Notes: generated from the letters alone by a model not told the origin. Positions 1 to 8,207 are shown, counted from the first letter of the stretch. The stretch: DNA of 54,792 nt from 67-14 sp035502775 (GCA_035502775.1 DATJUB010000064.1:1-54792), one strand, 5' to 3'. A program made the numbers and translations.

Positions 1-254
1 GCTATTTGCGTGCTGATCGTCTCCACCCCAACCACCCACCAGCCGAGACACCACCCACCACGCATCTGCCCCGCGAAGGTCTGGCAATGATCAACCACAA
101 GCCCCGACCCAACCTCCGGCCCCGAGACCCCACACCGGCCCCCGAGACACATCCGCACATCAACCCCAGCCCCCGAGACCCGGCCACACAACAACCCCAG
201 CCCCCGAAACACGGCCCAGCCCCGCGACTCGGCCGTTCAGCTCCACCTAAGAGT
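1..254. other. Gene-poor C-rich region with degenerate repeats
   Basis: No convincing gene is visible. The plus strand is very C-rich and repeats a loose unit around CCCCCGAGAC at roughly 120, 139, 169 and 199, with irregular 20-31 base spacing. Open frames exist on both strands but their translations are low complexity (Pro/Arg on plus, Gly/Arg on minus) with no recognisable domain and no ribosome binding site. The left edge of the window cuts this region, so it could be the tail of something outside. Confidence 0.4.
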
Positions 255-434
255 GGTGCCCGGGGACGTCCTAGGCTCGCCTGGCGAGGAATAGAGCGAT
301 CCGGCGAAGCGATTTGCTGGCTCAGGCACTGCGAGAGACAGCAGATCGAACCCACTCACTCAGCGAGCACTTCGAAATCCGGATCGTGAAGCGATCCGGA
401 TTCCTTGTTCCCGCATAGGACGTCCCCGGGCACC
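255..434. mobile_element. MITE-like element with 19-bp perfect terminal inverted repeats
   Basis: The left end, GGTGCCCGGGGACGTCCTA at 255-273, is the exact reverse complement of the sequence at 416-434, giving a 180-bp unit bounded by perfect inverted repeats. The interior encodes nothing convincing and contains a copy of a repeat also found near 36 kb. No clear target-site duplication is visible. The structure fits a non-autonomous element or a fold-back unit of a REP-associated transposase family; the class is inference because no transposase is in the window. Confidence 0.6.
351..410 (-). repeat. Dispersed repeat copy 1 (inside the inverted-repeat element)
   Basis: Read on the minus strand from 410 to 351, this segment has the order GAACAAGGAATCC, ATCCGGATTTCGAAGT, then GTGAGTGGG. 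The same order occurs on the plus strand at 35933-36095. The core holds two small palindromes, AATCCGGATT and TTCGAA. It is an intergenic repeat rather than part of a protein. Confidence 0.7.
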
Positions 435-461
435 GCTCGCCCACCGTCCCACATGCAGAAG

Positions 462-483
462 GGCCGCCCCACCAGGGGCGGCC
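462..483 (-). terminator. Hairpin downstream of lexA
   Basis: GGCCGCCCC at 462-470 pairs with GGGGCGGCC at 475-483 around a four-base loop, about 33 bases past the lexA stop. A short pyrimidine stretch (CCTTCT) follows on the minus strand, so it fits a lexA terminator. Confidence 0.65.
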
Positions 484-515
484 TTGTCGACATTCCGGCT
501 ATCAGCCAGGCCGGC

Positions 516-1163
516 CTAGATGGCTCTGAAGCAGCCGATTACCTTTCCGATCACCTGAGCATCGGTCGAGATGATGGGTTCGAACTCGTCGTTTTCCGGC
601 TGGAGCCGCATGTGATCGGTTTCCTTGAAGAGGCGCTTGACGGTCGCCTCCTCCTCGTCGAGCATCGCGACGACGATCTCGCCGTTGCGGGCTTCCGGAG
701 TCGGGTGGACGATCACGTAGTCACCGTCCATGATCCCGGCGTTCTTCATCGATTCGCCGCGCACTTCGAGCACGTAGTCGCCATCCTGCCCGCCGATCAC
801 GGCCGGCACTTCGACGTAGTCCTCGATGTTCTCCTCGGCGAGCATGCCGGTACCGGCGGAGATCCGTCCGAGCAGGGGCAGGCCGGGACCATTGCCGGGC
901 AGCGCGTTCTCGACCGCGTCCACGGTCGCGTCCCGCGCGCTCTTGGCCTTCTCCACCAGGATCTCGAGCGCCCGGGGCTTGCTCGGATCCCGGCGCAGGA
1001 CCCCGGCCTTCTCCAGGTTGGCGAGATGCACATGCACGGTCGAAGACGAATGAAGGCCGACCGCCTTGCCGATCTCCCTGACCGTGGGTGGGTATCCCAT
1101 CTTGTCGGCGTACTTGCCGATGTAGTCAAAGATTTCGCGTTGCCGCTTGGTCAGATCAACCAC
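516..1163 (-). CDS. lexA: LexA, SOS-response repressor and self-cleaving protease
   Basis: A 215-residue repressor of DNA-damage genes. The N-terminus (DLTKRQREIFDYI) starts the LexA winged helix, with the recognition helix at about residues 28-47. A hinge and S24-type peptidase domain follow, with the catalytic serine in VRGESMKNAG and the lysine in the AMLDEEEATVKRLF segment. The cleavage site is probably the LLGRISAGTG region, with Ala-Gly replaced or shifted. I chose the GTG at 1163 because AAGGAGA lies just upstream and the family N-terminus begins there; the frame runs open to 1298 but that extension crosses the promoter. An SOS box at 1223-1236 indicates autoregulation. Confidence 0.95.
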   Translation of the reverse strand: MVDLTKRQREIFDYIGKYADKMGYPPTVREIGKAVGLHSSSTVHVHLANLEKAGVLRRDPSKPRALEILVEKAKSARDATVDAVENALPGNGPGLPLLGRISAGTGMLAEENIEDYVEVPAVIGGQDGDYVLEVRGESMKNAGIMDGDYVIVHPTPEARNGEIVVAMLDEEEATVKRLFKETDHMRLQPENDEFEPIISTDAQVIGKVIGCFRAI

Positions 1164-1222
1164 GTCTCTCCTTAGTCGGCCACTCGGGCCTGGATCGGAA
1201 TGAAAACTCTGGTTCGGAGCAG

Positions 1223-1236
1223 CGAACCTATGTTCG
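1223..1236. promoter_or_regulatory. SOS box (LexA operator)
   Basis: CGAACCTATGTTCG is a CGAAC-N4-GTTCG match to the Gram-positive LexA site. It lies 60 bases upstream of the lexA start, between lexA and the divergent tRNA-Leu gene, so it most likely mediates lexA autoregulation. Confidence 0.85.
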
Positions 1237-1349
1237 TACACTAACCGGCCCTGCGGACGCCTGCCGCGAAAGCGGCCGAAACGAAACTCCGCGCCCACGA
1301 CGACACCGCCCCACCACCCCCGCTTCGCCTAATATCCCTCGCCCCTCAT

Positions 1350-1433
1350 GCGGCTGTGGCGGAATTGGTAGACGCGCAAGCTTGAGGGGCTTGTGTCCGA
1401 AAGGACGTGGAGGTTCGACTCCTCTCAGCCGCA
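1350..1433 (+). tRNA. tRNA-Leu (anticodon GAG)
   Basis: The acceptor GCGGCTG pairs with CAGCCGC and a discriminator A follows. The anticodon arm is CAAGC-TTGAGGG-GCTTG, giving anticodon GAG. A long class II variable arm (GTCCGAAAGGAC) and a TTCGA T-loop are present. CCA is not encoded. A TAATAT -10-like hexamer at 1330-1335 lies 14 bases upstream. Confidence 0.95.
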
Positions 1434-1447
1434 TCAGACTCATGACC

Positions 1448-1480
1448 AAGGCCTCCATGCCCCCGCGGCAAGGGGGCCTT
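1448..1480 (+). terminator. Hairpin after tRNA-Leu
   Basis: AAGGCC at 1448-1453 pairs with GGCCTT at 1475-1480, with an inner CCCCC/GGGGG run, 14 bases past the tRNA. It also lies downstream of the convergent gene ending at 1526 and may serve both strands. Confidence 0.5.
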
Positions 1481-1525
1481 CGTTCATCCGGGAACACCGT
1501 GGCATCCGAGCGGCCGGACTTCGCT

Positions 1526-2152
1526 TCACCCGAGCGACTGGATCCACTGGACCAGAAATCCGCCGAAGAGCAGGACCGAGGCGAGGGCCATGCGCCAGTC
1601 GAAGGCGGGCGGACGGGGCAGGGATTGGTTCGTCTGGACCATCACCGAGATCAGACCGACCGCGCCCATCAGGTTGACGGCCAGCAGCCATAGGCCCGCC
1701 GCCATGACCGCGAACATGACGACCGAGCCGAGCGCCCACCACCCGTCGGGCCCGATGACGGCACCGACCACGACCACCACCACGATCGCCGGAAGCACAT
1801 GGCGGCCGAAGCCGGGTGCCCCATATCGCTCGGCCCGGCCCGCCCAGCGGTTCGCCCGATCCACCCCGAGCCGCTGGAACCACGGGACCATCTTGATCAT
1901 CGCCGTGAAGATCCCCGACCGTTCGAGCAGTGCCGGACTGGCCAGGAAACCCGAGACGATGATGGCCGCCAGCGCGAGCGACTCGGCCAGGTGATCCGAC
2001 TTGGCGATCGAGAAGAACAGGAACGCGGCACCGAGGCCGACCGCCACGGCCGTGGACGCGTCCCGGATGCGCTTCCGGCCCTCGGCCCGCGTGATCCGGT
2101 TCTTTCGTTCCCGCTTCGTCCGCTTTTTCCGCCGCTTCTGCCTTCCTGACAT
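1526..2152 (-). CDS. Hypothetical multi-pass membrane protein with basic N-terminus
   Basis: About 208 residues. The first 30 are extremely basic (GRQKRRKKRTKRERKNR), followed by about five hydrophobic segments, including a Val-rich one (IVVVVVVGAVIG) and a C-terminal helix ending LVQWIQSLG. No family is recognised. The ATG at 2152 is preceded by GAAGGA at proper spacing, whereas a frame extension to 2242 crosses the promoter of the divergent lipoprotein gene. The basic head suggests a cytoplasmic N-terminus. Function unknown. Confidence 0.7.
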   Translation of the reverse strand: MSGRQKRRKKRTKRERKNRITRAEGRKRIRDASTAVAVGLGAAFLFFSIAKSDHLAESLALAAIIVSGFLASPALLERSGIFTAMIKMVPWFQRLGVDRANRWAGRAERYGAPGFGRHVLPAIVVVVVVGAVIGPDGWWALGSVVMFAVMAAGLWLLAVNLMGAVGLISVMVQTNQSLPRPPAFDWRMALASVLLFGGFLVQWIQSLG

Positions 2153-2251
2153 CTGCATTCCTTCGGCCACGGCGGGAAATCTCCTCGAATCACCGGCCGC
2201 ATCAGGACGTTCAGGAAAAGGATGTGGGCCGCCCGAAAGCAAGAGGCGGAG

Positions 2252-2830
2252 ATGAGCAAAAACAAGAAGTTTCTCGCCGCAGCCACCGTCCTGACGATCG
2301 CCGTGTTCGCGGCTGGATGCGGCGGAGAATCCAAGGAAGAGAAACAGGCGAACGAGCAGGCGGCCCAGGCCGAGCGGCAGGCGACCGAAGCCAAGCGGCA
2401 GGCGAAGAAGGAAGCCGAGAAGGTTCAGGCGATGAGCGCCGAGGAGAAGAAGCAGGCGCAGGCCGCCGCCACCGCCGAGGCGAACGAGAAGGACGCGGAG
2501 GCCCAGGCCAGCGAGAGCGCCACCGAGGCGGCGAACGCCGAGGCGGCCGCGAAGGCGGCGGCAGCGAAGAAATCGAACTCGGGTGGATCCGGAGGCGGGA
2601 CGGCCAGCGCCGGCGGCAACCAGAACTGCGGCAGCGGCATCGAGGTGAACGCGGTCACCTCCTGCGCCTTCGCGAAGAACGTGGTCGCGGCCTGGAAGAA
2701 GAACGAAGGCACCTCGGTTTCGGCCTACAGCCCGGACACCGGCAAGACCTACACGATGACCTGCACCGGTAGCCAGATGCTGACCACCTGTGCCGGCGGG
2801 ATCGGCGCGAAGGTCACCTTCACCCCCTGA
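2252..2830 (+). CDS. Lipoprotein with Ala/Glu/Lys coiled coil and small C-terminal domain
   Basis: 192 residues. The signal peptide MSKNKKFLAAATVLTIAVF is followed by a lipobox (AAGC), so the mature protein is probably lipid-anchored on the outer face. Residues about 25-105 are an Ala/Glu/Gln/Lys-rich helix likely to form a coiled coil. A Ser/Gly linker leads to a roughly 60-residue domain with four cysteines (NCGSG, TSCAFA, MTCTG, TTCAGG) that resembles C-terminal modules of other actinobacterial surface proteins and kinases. The ATG at 2252 has GGCGGAG before it. Role unknown, probably envelope-associated. Confidence 0.8.
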   Translation: MSKNKKFLAAATVLTIAVFAAGCGGESKEEKQANEQAAQAERQATEAKRQAKKEAEKVQAMSAEEKKQAQAAATAEANEKDAEAQASESATEAANAEAAAKAAAAKKSNSGGSGGGTASAGGNQNCGSGIEVNAVTSCAFAKNVVAAWKKNEGTSVSAYSPDTGKTYTMTCTGSQMLTTCAGGIGAKVTFTP

Positions 2831-2877
2831 CGCCGGCCTCCGGGACCTTGCTTCCCGGACAGCTCGTCCATACCGAG

Positions 2878-2905
2878 GGGCCGGGTCTCACGACTCGGCC
2901 CTTTT
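2878..2905 (+). terminator. Rho-independent terminator
   Basis: A nine-base-pair stem (2878-2886 with 2893-2901) closes a six-base loop and is followed by TTTT. It lies 48 bases past the lipoprotein stop, just before the end of the convergent DUF1801 gene. Confidence 0.75.
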
Positions 2906-2912
2906 CGGTGGA

Positions 2913-3302
2913 TCAGGCGGCCGCGGCCATCCAGCGGTTGATCAGGGCGACGATCTCCGACTGCCTCGCCTCGGCGTCCGCGGTGTCCTCGATCGTCAGG
3001 ACTCCCCGCTCGGGCGTGGCCCACTCGATCAGCCCCGTCTCGTCGTCGAAGGCGAAAGCCTCACCATCCCCGGCGGGCTTCACACCCCGGTGGAAGATCA
3101 GTTGGAACCGGTCCCCGGGCTTCAGCCTGAAGGTGACCCGGTCCTTACCATCGAAACGGAAGTTGGGCGCGTTCCACTTGATCGATTCGGTGATGCGCTC
3201 GTCTGAGGCCAGGATCTTCTCCCTCAGGTAGGCGATGCCCTCCCGGTCCGGGTGAACCAGTTCGGCCAGATATTCGTCCACGGAGGGATTTCGATTCGCC
3301 AT
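2913..3302 (-). CDS. DUF1801-domain protein
   Basis: 129 residues, about the normal size for the DUF1801 (YdhG-like) fold. Diagnostic stretches are the VDEYLAEL start, the ITESIKWNAPNFRFDG segment, and the LKPGDRFQLIFHRGVK strand pair. The family has no firmly established biochemical role; members are small cytoplasmic proteins. A TATAAG hexamer at 3314-3309 ends six bases before the ATG, so the transcript is probably leaderless. It faces the lipoprotein gene tail to tail. Confidence 0.85.
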   Translation of the reverse strand: MANRNPSVDEYLAELVHPDREGIAYLREKILASDERITESIKWNAPNFRFDGKDRVTFRLKPGDRFQLIFHRGVKPAGDGEAFAFDDETGLIEWATPERGVLTIEDTADAEARQSEIVALINRWMAAAA

Positions 3303-3494
3303 GTCCGGCTTATACAGCGAACCTGGACAGAACGGTGTGCGGTACGGCTAGGATCAGGGCAGGATCAGGGGGTTCGACTTCGCGGTCGATCCATCAACTG
3401 TCCCGGACGGGACCGAGCGGATACGCGGGGAGCTCGGAGCCGGTCCGGATGAATAGCCAACCGAATCGTCCACCCAGAGAGGAACTCGAACTTC

Positions 3495-4655
3495 ATGACA
3501 TCACGTCAACACTCAAGCACGAGAATACGCGGGACGCTGGTCGCGTCCGCCCTGGGAGCCCTGTTGCTGTGGCTCTCACTCCCGAACACCGCGACCGCCG
3601 CCCAGAACCGGATCTACGCCTGCGTCAACGCGGACTTCAGCACGCTTTCGCTCACCTCGAAACGAGCCGGATGCCCGAAGGGCGAACAGAAGATCTCTTG
3701 GCGGATCCGCGGACCCCGCGGTCCCAAGGGAGCCCGCGGCGCCAAGGGTGCCCCGGGGCGGGACGGGCAGACCGGCTCGGCCGGCGCCAACGGTGCGAAC
3801 GGGCTCAACGGGCGAGACGGCCGTGACGGCACCAACGGGGCCAACGGGGCCAACGGCGAGAACGGCCAGGACGGCGCCCAAGGCAACGCGGGTGCAACCG
3901 GTTCCGCTGGAGCCACCGGGTCCGTCGGGGCCACCGGGTCCGCCGGCGCGACCGGCGCGACCGGCCTCATCGGTGTGACCGGACCGGAGGGACCGATCGG
4001 CCCCACCGGCGTGACCGGCGCGGCCGGCGATGACGGCACCACGGGAGCGCAGGGTGCCACTGGCGCGACCGGTGCCAGCGGCGCGACCGGTGCGAGCGGC
4101 GCGACGGGTGCGAGCGGCGCCACCGGCGCAACCGGTGCTCCCGGCACGGACGGCGGGGCCGCGGTATTGACCGGAAACGGCCCCATGGTCCCGACGACCC
4201 TGATCGGAGGATTGCCGGGCCAGATCGGGCTGCTGCCTCTGTCCGGGACCTTGGATCAGTCCCAGTCGACAAACACACCAATCGCCTTCAACCAGGTCAA
4301 GGGTGTTACCCAGGCCATTCCGAGGGACGGCGTGGTCACGTCTATATCGGGCTGGTTCTACAACGATGTCGCTCTCTCGCTGATCGGCACCACGGTCGAG
4401 CTCACGGGCAGCATGTACGTGAGCTCCGACGCCTTCTCGTCCCCGACCGAGATGCCGGGAACCAGGTGCACGGCCGCACCGGGCCTGACCGGCCTCATCA
4501 CCGTCGGCACGATCTCTTACTTCACCTGCACGGGCCTCAGCCTGCCGGTGACTTCGGGATCGATCGGTTTCTTCGGACTAGAGGCCAAAGCACTCGGACT
4601 GCCGTTGGCAGCCACGATTCCGGTCACGGGCTCGATCTCGGTCGGACTCAACTGA
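3495..4655 (+). CDS. Secreted collagen-like protein
   Basis: 386 residues. An N-terminal signal peptide (hydrophobic about 13-35, ending TATAA) is followed by a short cysteine-containing cap (IYACV... GCPKGEQKISW), then 49 uninterrupted Gly-X-Y triplets at about residues 73-219. The first triplets are charged (GPR, GPK, GRD); later ones are dominated by GAT and GAS. The C-terminal 165 residues form a Ser/Thr/Gly-rich globular part resembling BclA/BclB-type spore-surface trimerisation domains, a weak similarity by eye. It should trimerise into a surface fibre. GAGAGGAAC precedes the ATG. Two strong hairpins end the unit. Confidence 0.85.
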   Translation: MTSRQHSSTRIRGTLVASALGALLLWLSLPNTATAAQNRIYACVNADFSTLSLTSKRAGCPKGEQKISWRIRGPRGPKGARGAKGAPGRDGQTGSAGANGANGLNGRDGRDGTNGANGANGENGQDGAQGNAGATGSAGATGSVGATGSAGATGATGLIGVTGPEGPIGPTGVTGAAGDDGTTGAQGATGATGASGATGASGATGASGATGATGAPGTDGGAAVLTGNGPMVPTTLIGGLPGQIGLLPLSGTLDQSQSTNTPIAFNQVKGVTQAIPRDGVVTSISGWFYNDVALSLIGTTVELTGSMYVSSDAFSSPTEMPGTRCTAAPGLTGLITVGTISYFTCTGLSLPVTSGSIGFFGLEAKALGLPLAATIPVTGSISVGLN

Positions 4656-4657
4656 GA

Positions 4658-4680
4658 CGGAGCGGACCAGGTCCGCTCCG
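4658..4680 (+). terminator. Hairpin after the collagen-like gene
   Basis: CGGAGCGGAC at 4658-4667 pairs perfectly with GTCCGCTCCG at 4671-4680 around a three-base loop, immediately after the stop codon. Confidence 0.6.
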
Positions 4681-4693
4681 CATCATCCGAATC

Positions 4694-4730
4694 AACGAGG
4701 GGCCGGTCAAGCGACCGGCCCCTCGTTCTT
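4694..4730 (+). terminator. Strong terminator before photolyase
   Basis: A 15-bp perfect stem (4694-4708 with 4713-4727) closes an AAGC loop and runs into TTCTT. It separates the collagen-like gene from phrB. Confidence 0.75.
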
Positions 4731-4780
4731 CCCGCCGGGCGATCCGCTCACCGGCCGGCCCCGTAGTTCAGGATGTGACC

Positions 4781-6214
4781 ATGAGCCCCGACTCAGACGG
4801 GCCGGACCGGCCGGCGATCATGTGGTTCCGGCGGGATCTGCGAACCCATGACCTGCCGGCCCTGGCGGAGGCGGCGACGGCGCCCGCGATCCTGCCCTGC
4901 TTCGTCTTCGACGACCGGCTGCTCGCCCAGGGACACTTCCCCTCCCCGGTCCGCACCGAGTTCATGCTCGGCTGTCTGCGGGATCTGCGTGACTCGCTTC
5001 GCGACCTGGGAGCGGACCTGATCCTCCGGCGGGGACGCCCGGAGGAGATCCTGCCGCGGCTCGCGGCCGAGATCGGCGCCGGAGCCGTCCACTGGACCGC
5101 CGACCTCTCACCCTGGGCGAAGCGGCGAGATGCGGCGGTCGGCGCCGCACTGGCCGCGGCGGGCATGGCCTCCCACCCACGGGCCGGCGCCTACATCGTC
5201 GACGAGCCGGGCGCGATCCGTTCCGGCAAGGACCGCCCCTACACGGTGTATTCACCCTTCGTGAAAGCTTGGCGGGAGGTGGAGAGGCGAGAGCCGGAGA
5301 ACCCGCCGGAGCGGCTGTCACTCGCGGGCGACCTCGATCCCGGTGACCTCCCCACACTCGAGGATCTAGGCTTCGAGCTGCCACCGGAACGGACCTCGTT
5401 CGAGCCCGGCGAGACCGCCGCCCGCGAGACCGCGCGACGCTTCCGGAACGACGGGGTGGCAGCGTACGGTGAGCGGCGCAACACCCCCTCCGGTGGCTCC
5501 TCCCGTCTCTCGCCGTATCTGCGCTGGGGCTGCCTCTCCCCGCTCGAGCTCGAACGGAAGCTCGGCATCGGATCGGGCGAGGGACCGCGGGTCTTCCGGG
5601 CCGAGCTCGCCTGGCGGGAGTTCTACGCCGCGGTGATCGACAATTTCCCCGAGGTGACCCGCCAGGAGTTCCAGGAGCGCTACCGCGGCACCCTGAATTG
5701 GCAGAGCGACGACGAGCTGCTCGAAGCATGGAAGGCGGGACGGACCGGCTATCCGCTGGTCGATGCCGGCATGCGCGAGCTGCTCACCGACGGCTGGATG
5801 CACAACCGCGTGCGCATGGTGGTCGCCTCGTTCCTCACCAAGGACCTTCATCTCGATTGGCGCGAGGGCGAGCACTGGTTCATGGAGCGGCTGATCGACG
5901 GGGATGTCGCGTCGAACAACGGCGGCTGGCAGTGGGTGGCCTCGGTCGGCACCGATCCCGCTCCTTACTTTCAGCGCATGTTCAACCCGATGACCCAGCA
6001 GGAGCGCTTCGATCCGGACGGGACCTATGTGCGGCGGTGGCTGCCGGAGCTCGGGAAGGTGCCGGCCGGGCACCTGGTCCGGCCCTGGCTGATGAACGAA
6101 GACGAGCAGCGGCGCAGCGGATGCCGGATCGGGACCGAGTATCCCGCCCCGGTGGTCGAGCACGCCGAGGAACGGCGCTTCGCGATCGAGCGCTACCGGG
6201 CCGCGGTCGAGTGA
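4781..6214 (+). CDS. phrB: Deoxyribodipyrimidine photolyase (class I cryptochrome/photolyase family)
   Basis: 477 residues, the usual size. The enzyme uses FAD and blue light to split cyclobutane pyrimidine dimers in DNA. The N-terminal Rossmann domain starts IMWFRRDLRTHDL. The FAD-binding helical domain shows RRNTPSGGSSRLSPYLRWGCLS, TGYPLVDAGMRELLTDGWMHNR, FLTKDLHLDWREGE, and DGDVASNNGGWQWVASVGTD, including the tryptophans expected for the electron-transfer chain. The frame is open from 4466 but overlaps the upstream gene and two terminators; ATG 4781 is the first that fits the family start. No SOS box is seen. Confidence 0.95.
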   Translation: MSPDSDGPDRPAIMWFRRDLRTHDLPALAEAATAPAILPCFVFDDRLLAQGHFPSPVRTEFMLGCLRDLRDSLRDLGADLILRRGRPEEILPRLAAEIGAGAVHWTADLSPWAKRRDAAVGAALAAAGMASHPRAGAYIVDEPGAIRSGKDRPYTVYSPFVKAWREVERREPENPPERLSLAGDLDPGDLPTLEDLGFELPPERTSFEPGETAARETARRFRNDGVAAYGERRNTPSGGSSRLSPYLRWGCLSPLELERKLGIGSGEGPRVFRAELAWREFYAAVIDNFPEVTRQEFQERYRGTLNWQSDDELLEAWKAGRTGYPLVDAGMRELLTDGWMHNRVRMVVASFLTKDLHLDWREGEHWFMERLIDGDVASNNGGWQWVASVGTDPAPYFQRMFNPMTQQERFDPDGTYVRRWLPELGKVPAGHLVRPWLMNEDEQRRSGCRIGTEYPAPVVEHAEERRFAIERYRAAVE

Positions 6215-6239
6215 GATGCCCGCTCAATAGGCTGCGCCC

Positions 6240-6953
6240 ATGAGCAAGAGCCCCCTCGCCCCATCGACGTTCGACCAGGAGATCATCCGCTGCTCCGAGC
6301 CGGAGATCATCTCCGAGCTCTCCGATCCGGAGCGCCTCGCGAAGATCCGAAACGAGTTCGCCGAGGGGTTCGCGCTGCTCGAGGATGTCGGCCCGGCGGT
6401 CTGCGTGTTCGGCTCGGCCCGCACCGCGGAGGGGCATCCGGAATACGAACTCGCCCGCGAGGTCGGCGCTTCGATCGGCGACGCCGGCTACGCGGTGATC
6501 ACCGGAGGCGGCCCCGGCACGATGGAGGCCGCCAATCGCGGTGCCAGGTCGGCCGGCGCGACCTCGGTCGGACTCAACATCGAGCTGCCGCACGAGCAGT
6601 CGATCAATCCGTACGTCGACATCGGCAAGGAGTTCCACTACTTCTTCGCCCGCAAGCTGATGTTCGTGCGCTACTCGTGGTCTTTCGTGGTCTTTCCCGG
6701 CGGACTGGGCACGCTCGACGAGCTGTTCGAAGTGCTGACCCTGATCCAGACCGACAAGGCCCGGCCCCACCCGGTGGTGCTGGTCGGTTCCGAGTACTGG
6801 CTGGGACTGCTCGAGTGGATGAAGAAGAACCTGCTCGAGCAGGGACGCGTCAGCCCCGAGGACTTCGAGCTGTTCACGGTCGCCGACGATCTCGACTCGA
6901 TCGTCGCCAAGGCGACCAGGGGCCTGCCTTCCCTGCCGCACGGCCTCGCCTAG
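6240..6953 (+). CDS. LOG-family protein (TIGR00730-type nucleoside monophosphate phosphoribohydrolase)
   Basis: 237 residues with the lysine-decarboxylase-like Rossmann fold. The signatures GGGPGTMEAANRGA and PGGLGTLDELFE are both present; the second is the PGGxGTxxE catalytic motif. Relatives release the base from cytokinin riboside 5'-monophosphate or other nucleotides. The 60-residue N-terminal part before VCVFGSAR is longer than in the shortest family members. TAGGCT at 6228-6233 ends six bases before the ATG, suggesting a leaderless mRNA distinct from phrB 25 bases upstream. The exact substrate cannot be read from sequence. Confidence 0.9.
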   Translation: MSKSPLAPSTFDQEIIRCSEPEIISELSDPERLAKIRNEFAEGFALLEDVGPAVCVFGSARTAEGHPEYELAREVGASIGDAGYAVITGGGPGTMEAANRGARSAGATSVGLNIELPHEQSINPYVDIGKEFHYFFARKLMFVRYSWSFVVFPGGLGTLDELFEVLTLIQTDKARPHPVVLVGSEYWLGLLEWMKKNLLEQGRVSPEDFELFTVADDLDSIVAKATRGLPSLPHGLA

Positions 6954-6957
6954 GAGT

Positions 6958-8181
6958 TCACTCTGGCCGAAAGCCGTGCAGGGTGTAGTAGCCGACCAGG
7001 TATAGGTTCTCGCCGTCGGAGATCATCGGTGTGTACCCGGGTGAGTCGTAGGAGAAGGTCTGTTTCCGGCTGTGGATGTCGATCCCGATCGATTTGGCGG
7101 TCTTGAAACTGGAGGTGTAGACGGTCCTGCCGACCACGGTCGCGGTGCCGGGAACCGGGCCGCCCACGTCGAAATCCCACTCCTTGCGGCCATTGCTCGC
7201 GTTCAGCGCGTAGAGGCGGGAGTCATAGGAGCCGATGTAGACGGTCAGGGGCGTTCCCGGCACTTCGGCCACGGCGGGCGATCCGTAGATGTCCCCCGCG
7301 GTCTGGAAGAACCAGGACTGCCGGCCGGTCTTCCGGTCGAAGGCGTACACGATGCCGTCGTCGCGGCCGGCGTAGACCTTGCCTCCCGCGATCGCCGGAG
7401 ATGAGTAGAAGCCACCGTCCCCGCCGGGTCTGGTGTTCGTCGTGTCGGTCCTCCATTTCAGCTTTCCGCGCCTGGCGTCGAGCGCGAAGATCGAGCCGGA
7501 GTAGTCGCCGAAGTAGACCGTGCCGGAATCGACGCTGGGACTCGTCTTGATCGGCGTCGGCGCCTTGTAGGTCCAGATGGTGCGGCCGTTGCGGGCATCG
7601 AGTGCGAACAGGATCGCCTTTTCGGATCCCAGGTAGAGCCTGCCGTCGATCACGATCGGCGACGACTGCAGCCCGGTCTGCATGTTGCGCTTCCACTCGA
7701 TCCGGCCCGTGCCGGCATCAAGGGAGACGAGCGTTCCGCCCTGGAAGGCGACGTAGACGTGACCGTCCGCGTATGCGGGCGCGGTGGTGTCGGTCGGCGG
7801 TCCGACGTCACGATGATCCTTCTGAATGTCCCAGAGAACCTTCTGGTCGGAGAGGCGAAGGGCACGGACGTCGCCGTACTTGTCGGCCAGGTATGCCACC
7901 CCCTGGTGGAGTGCGGGCGGGAACTCGATCAGAACCCGGTCACTGAAACTCCATTCCTGTTTCAGCGGCGGGTTGAGCCTGTCCGGTGCCGCGAGGAAGT
8001 GGGTCCGCTGCGATTCACGGCCGAAGTGCGGCCAGTTGTCCGGGCCGGTCTCGATCTCGGCCTGTCCGGTGCCCTGACCGTCCGGTTCCGGCGAGCCGTC
8101 CCCTCCGCAGGCGCCGAGGATCAATGCCGGGATGGCCAGGCAGAGCAGGGCCATCCGCCGGAGAGCATGGGACGGGATCAT
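6958..8181 (-). CDS. Lipoprotein with PQQ-like beta-propeller repeats
   Basis: 407 residues. A signal peptide with lipobox (LILGACGG) anchors it outside the membrane. The rest is a run of propeller blades marked by repeated patterns such as GTGRIEWKRN, NGRTIWTY, RGKLKWRT, TGRQSWFF and NGRKEWDF, with VYVAF/VYFG strands, as in PQQ_2 and BamB-like folds. There is no sign of the quinoprotein dehydrogenase catalytic loop, so a scaffold or binding role is more likely than an enzyme. It converges on the LOG gene with only four bases between stops. TAGTCT lies nine bases before the ATG. Confidence 0.85.
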   Translation of the reverse strand: MIPSHALRRMALLCLAIPALILGACGGDGSPEPDGQGTGQAEIETGPDNWPHFGRESQRTHFLAAPDRLNPPLKQEWSFSDRVLIEFPPALHQGVAYLADKYGDVRALRLSDQKVLWDIQKDHRDVGPPTDTTAPAYADGHVYVAFQGGTLVSLDAGTGRIEWKRNMQTGLQSSPIVIDGRLYLGSEKAILFALDARNGRTIWTYKAPTPIKTSPSVDSGTVYFGDYSGSIFALDARRGKLKWRTDTTNTRPGGDGGFYSSPAIAGGKVYAGRDDGIVYAFDRKTGRQSWFFQTAGDIYGSPAVAEVPGTPLTVYIGSYDSRLYALNASNGRKEWDFDVGGPVPGTATVVGRTVYTSSFKTAKSIGIDIHSRKQTFSYDSPGYTPMISDGENLYLVGYYTLHGFRPE

Positions 8182-8207
8182 CTGGTTCCGAGACTACCCG
8201 TAGTGGT

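Noticed and set aside
6..389. 127-codon open frame on plus strand
   Set aside because: Low-complexity Pro/Arg translation with no domain; it runs through the inverted-repeat element and has no ribosome site. The minus-strand frame over the same region is equally featureless.
3700..4160. Short regular repeats as a possible CRISPR array
   Set aside because: The repeats are 9-18 bp Gly-X-Y codon repeats in one reading frame, without spacers; they encode the collagen-like protein.
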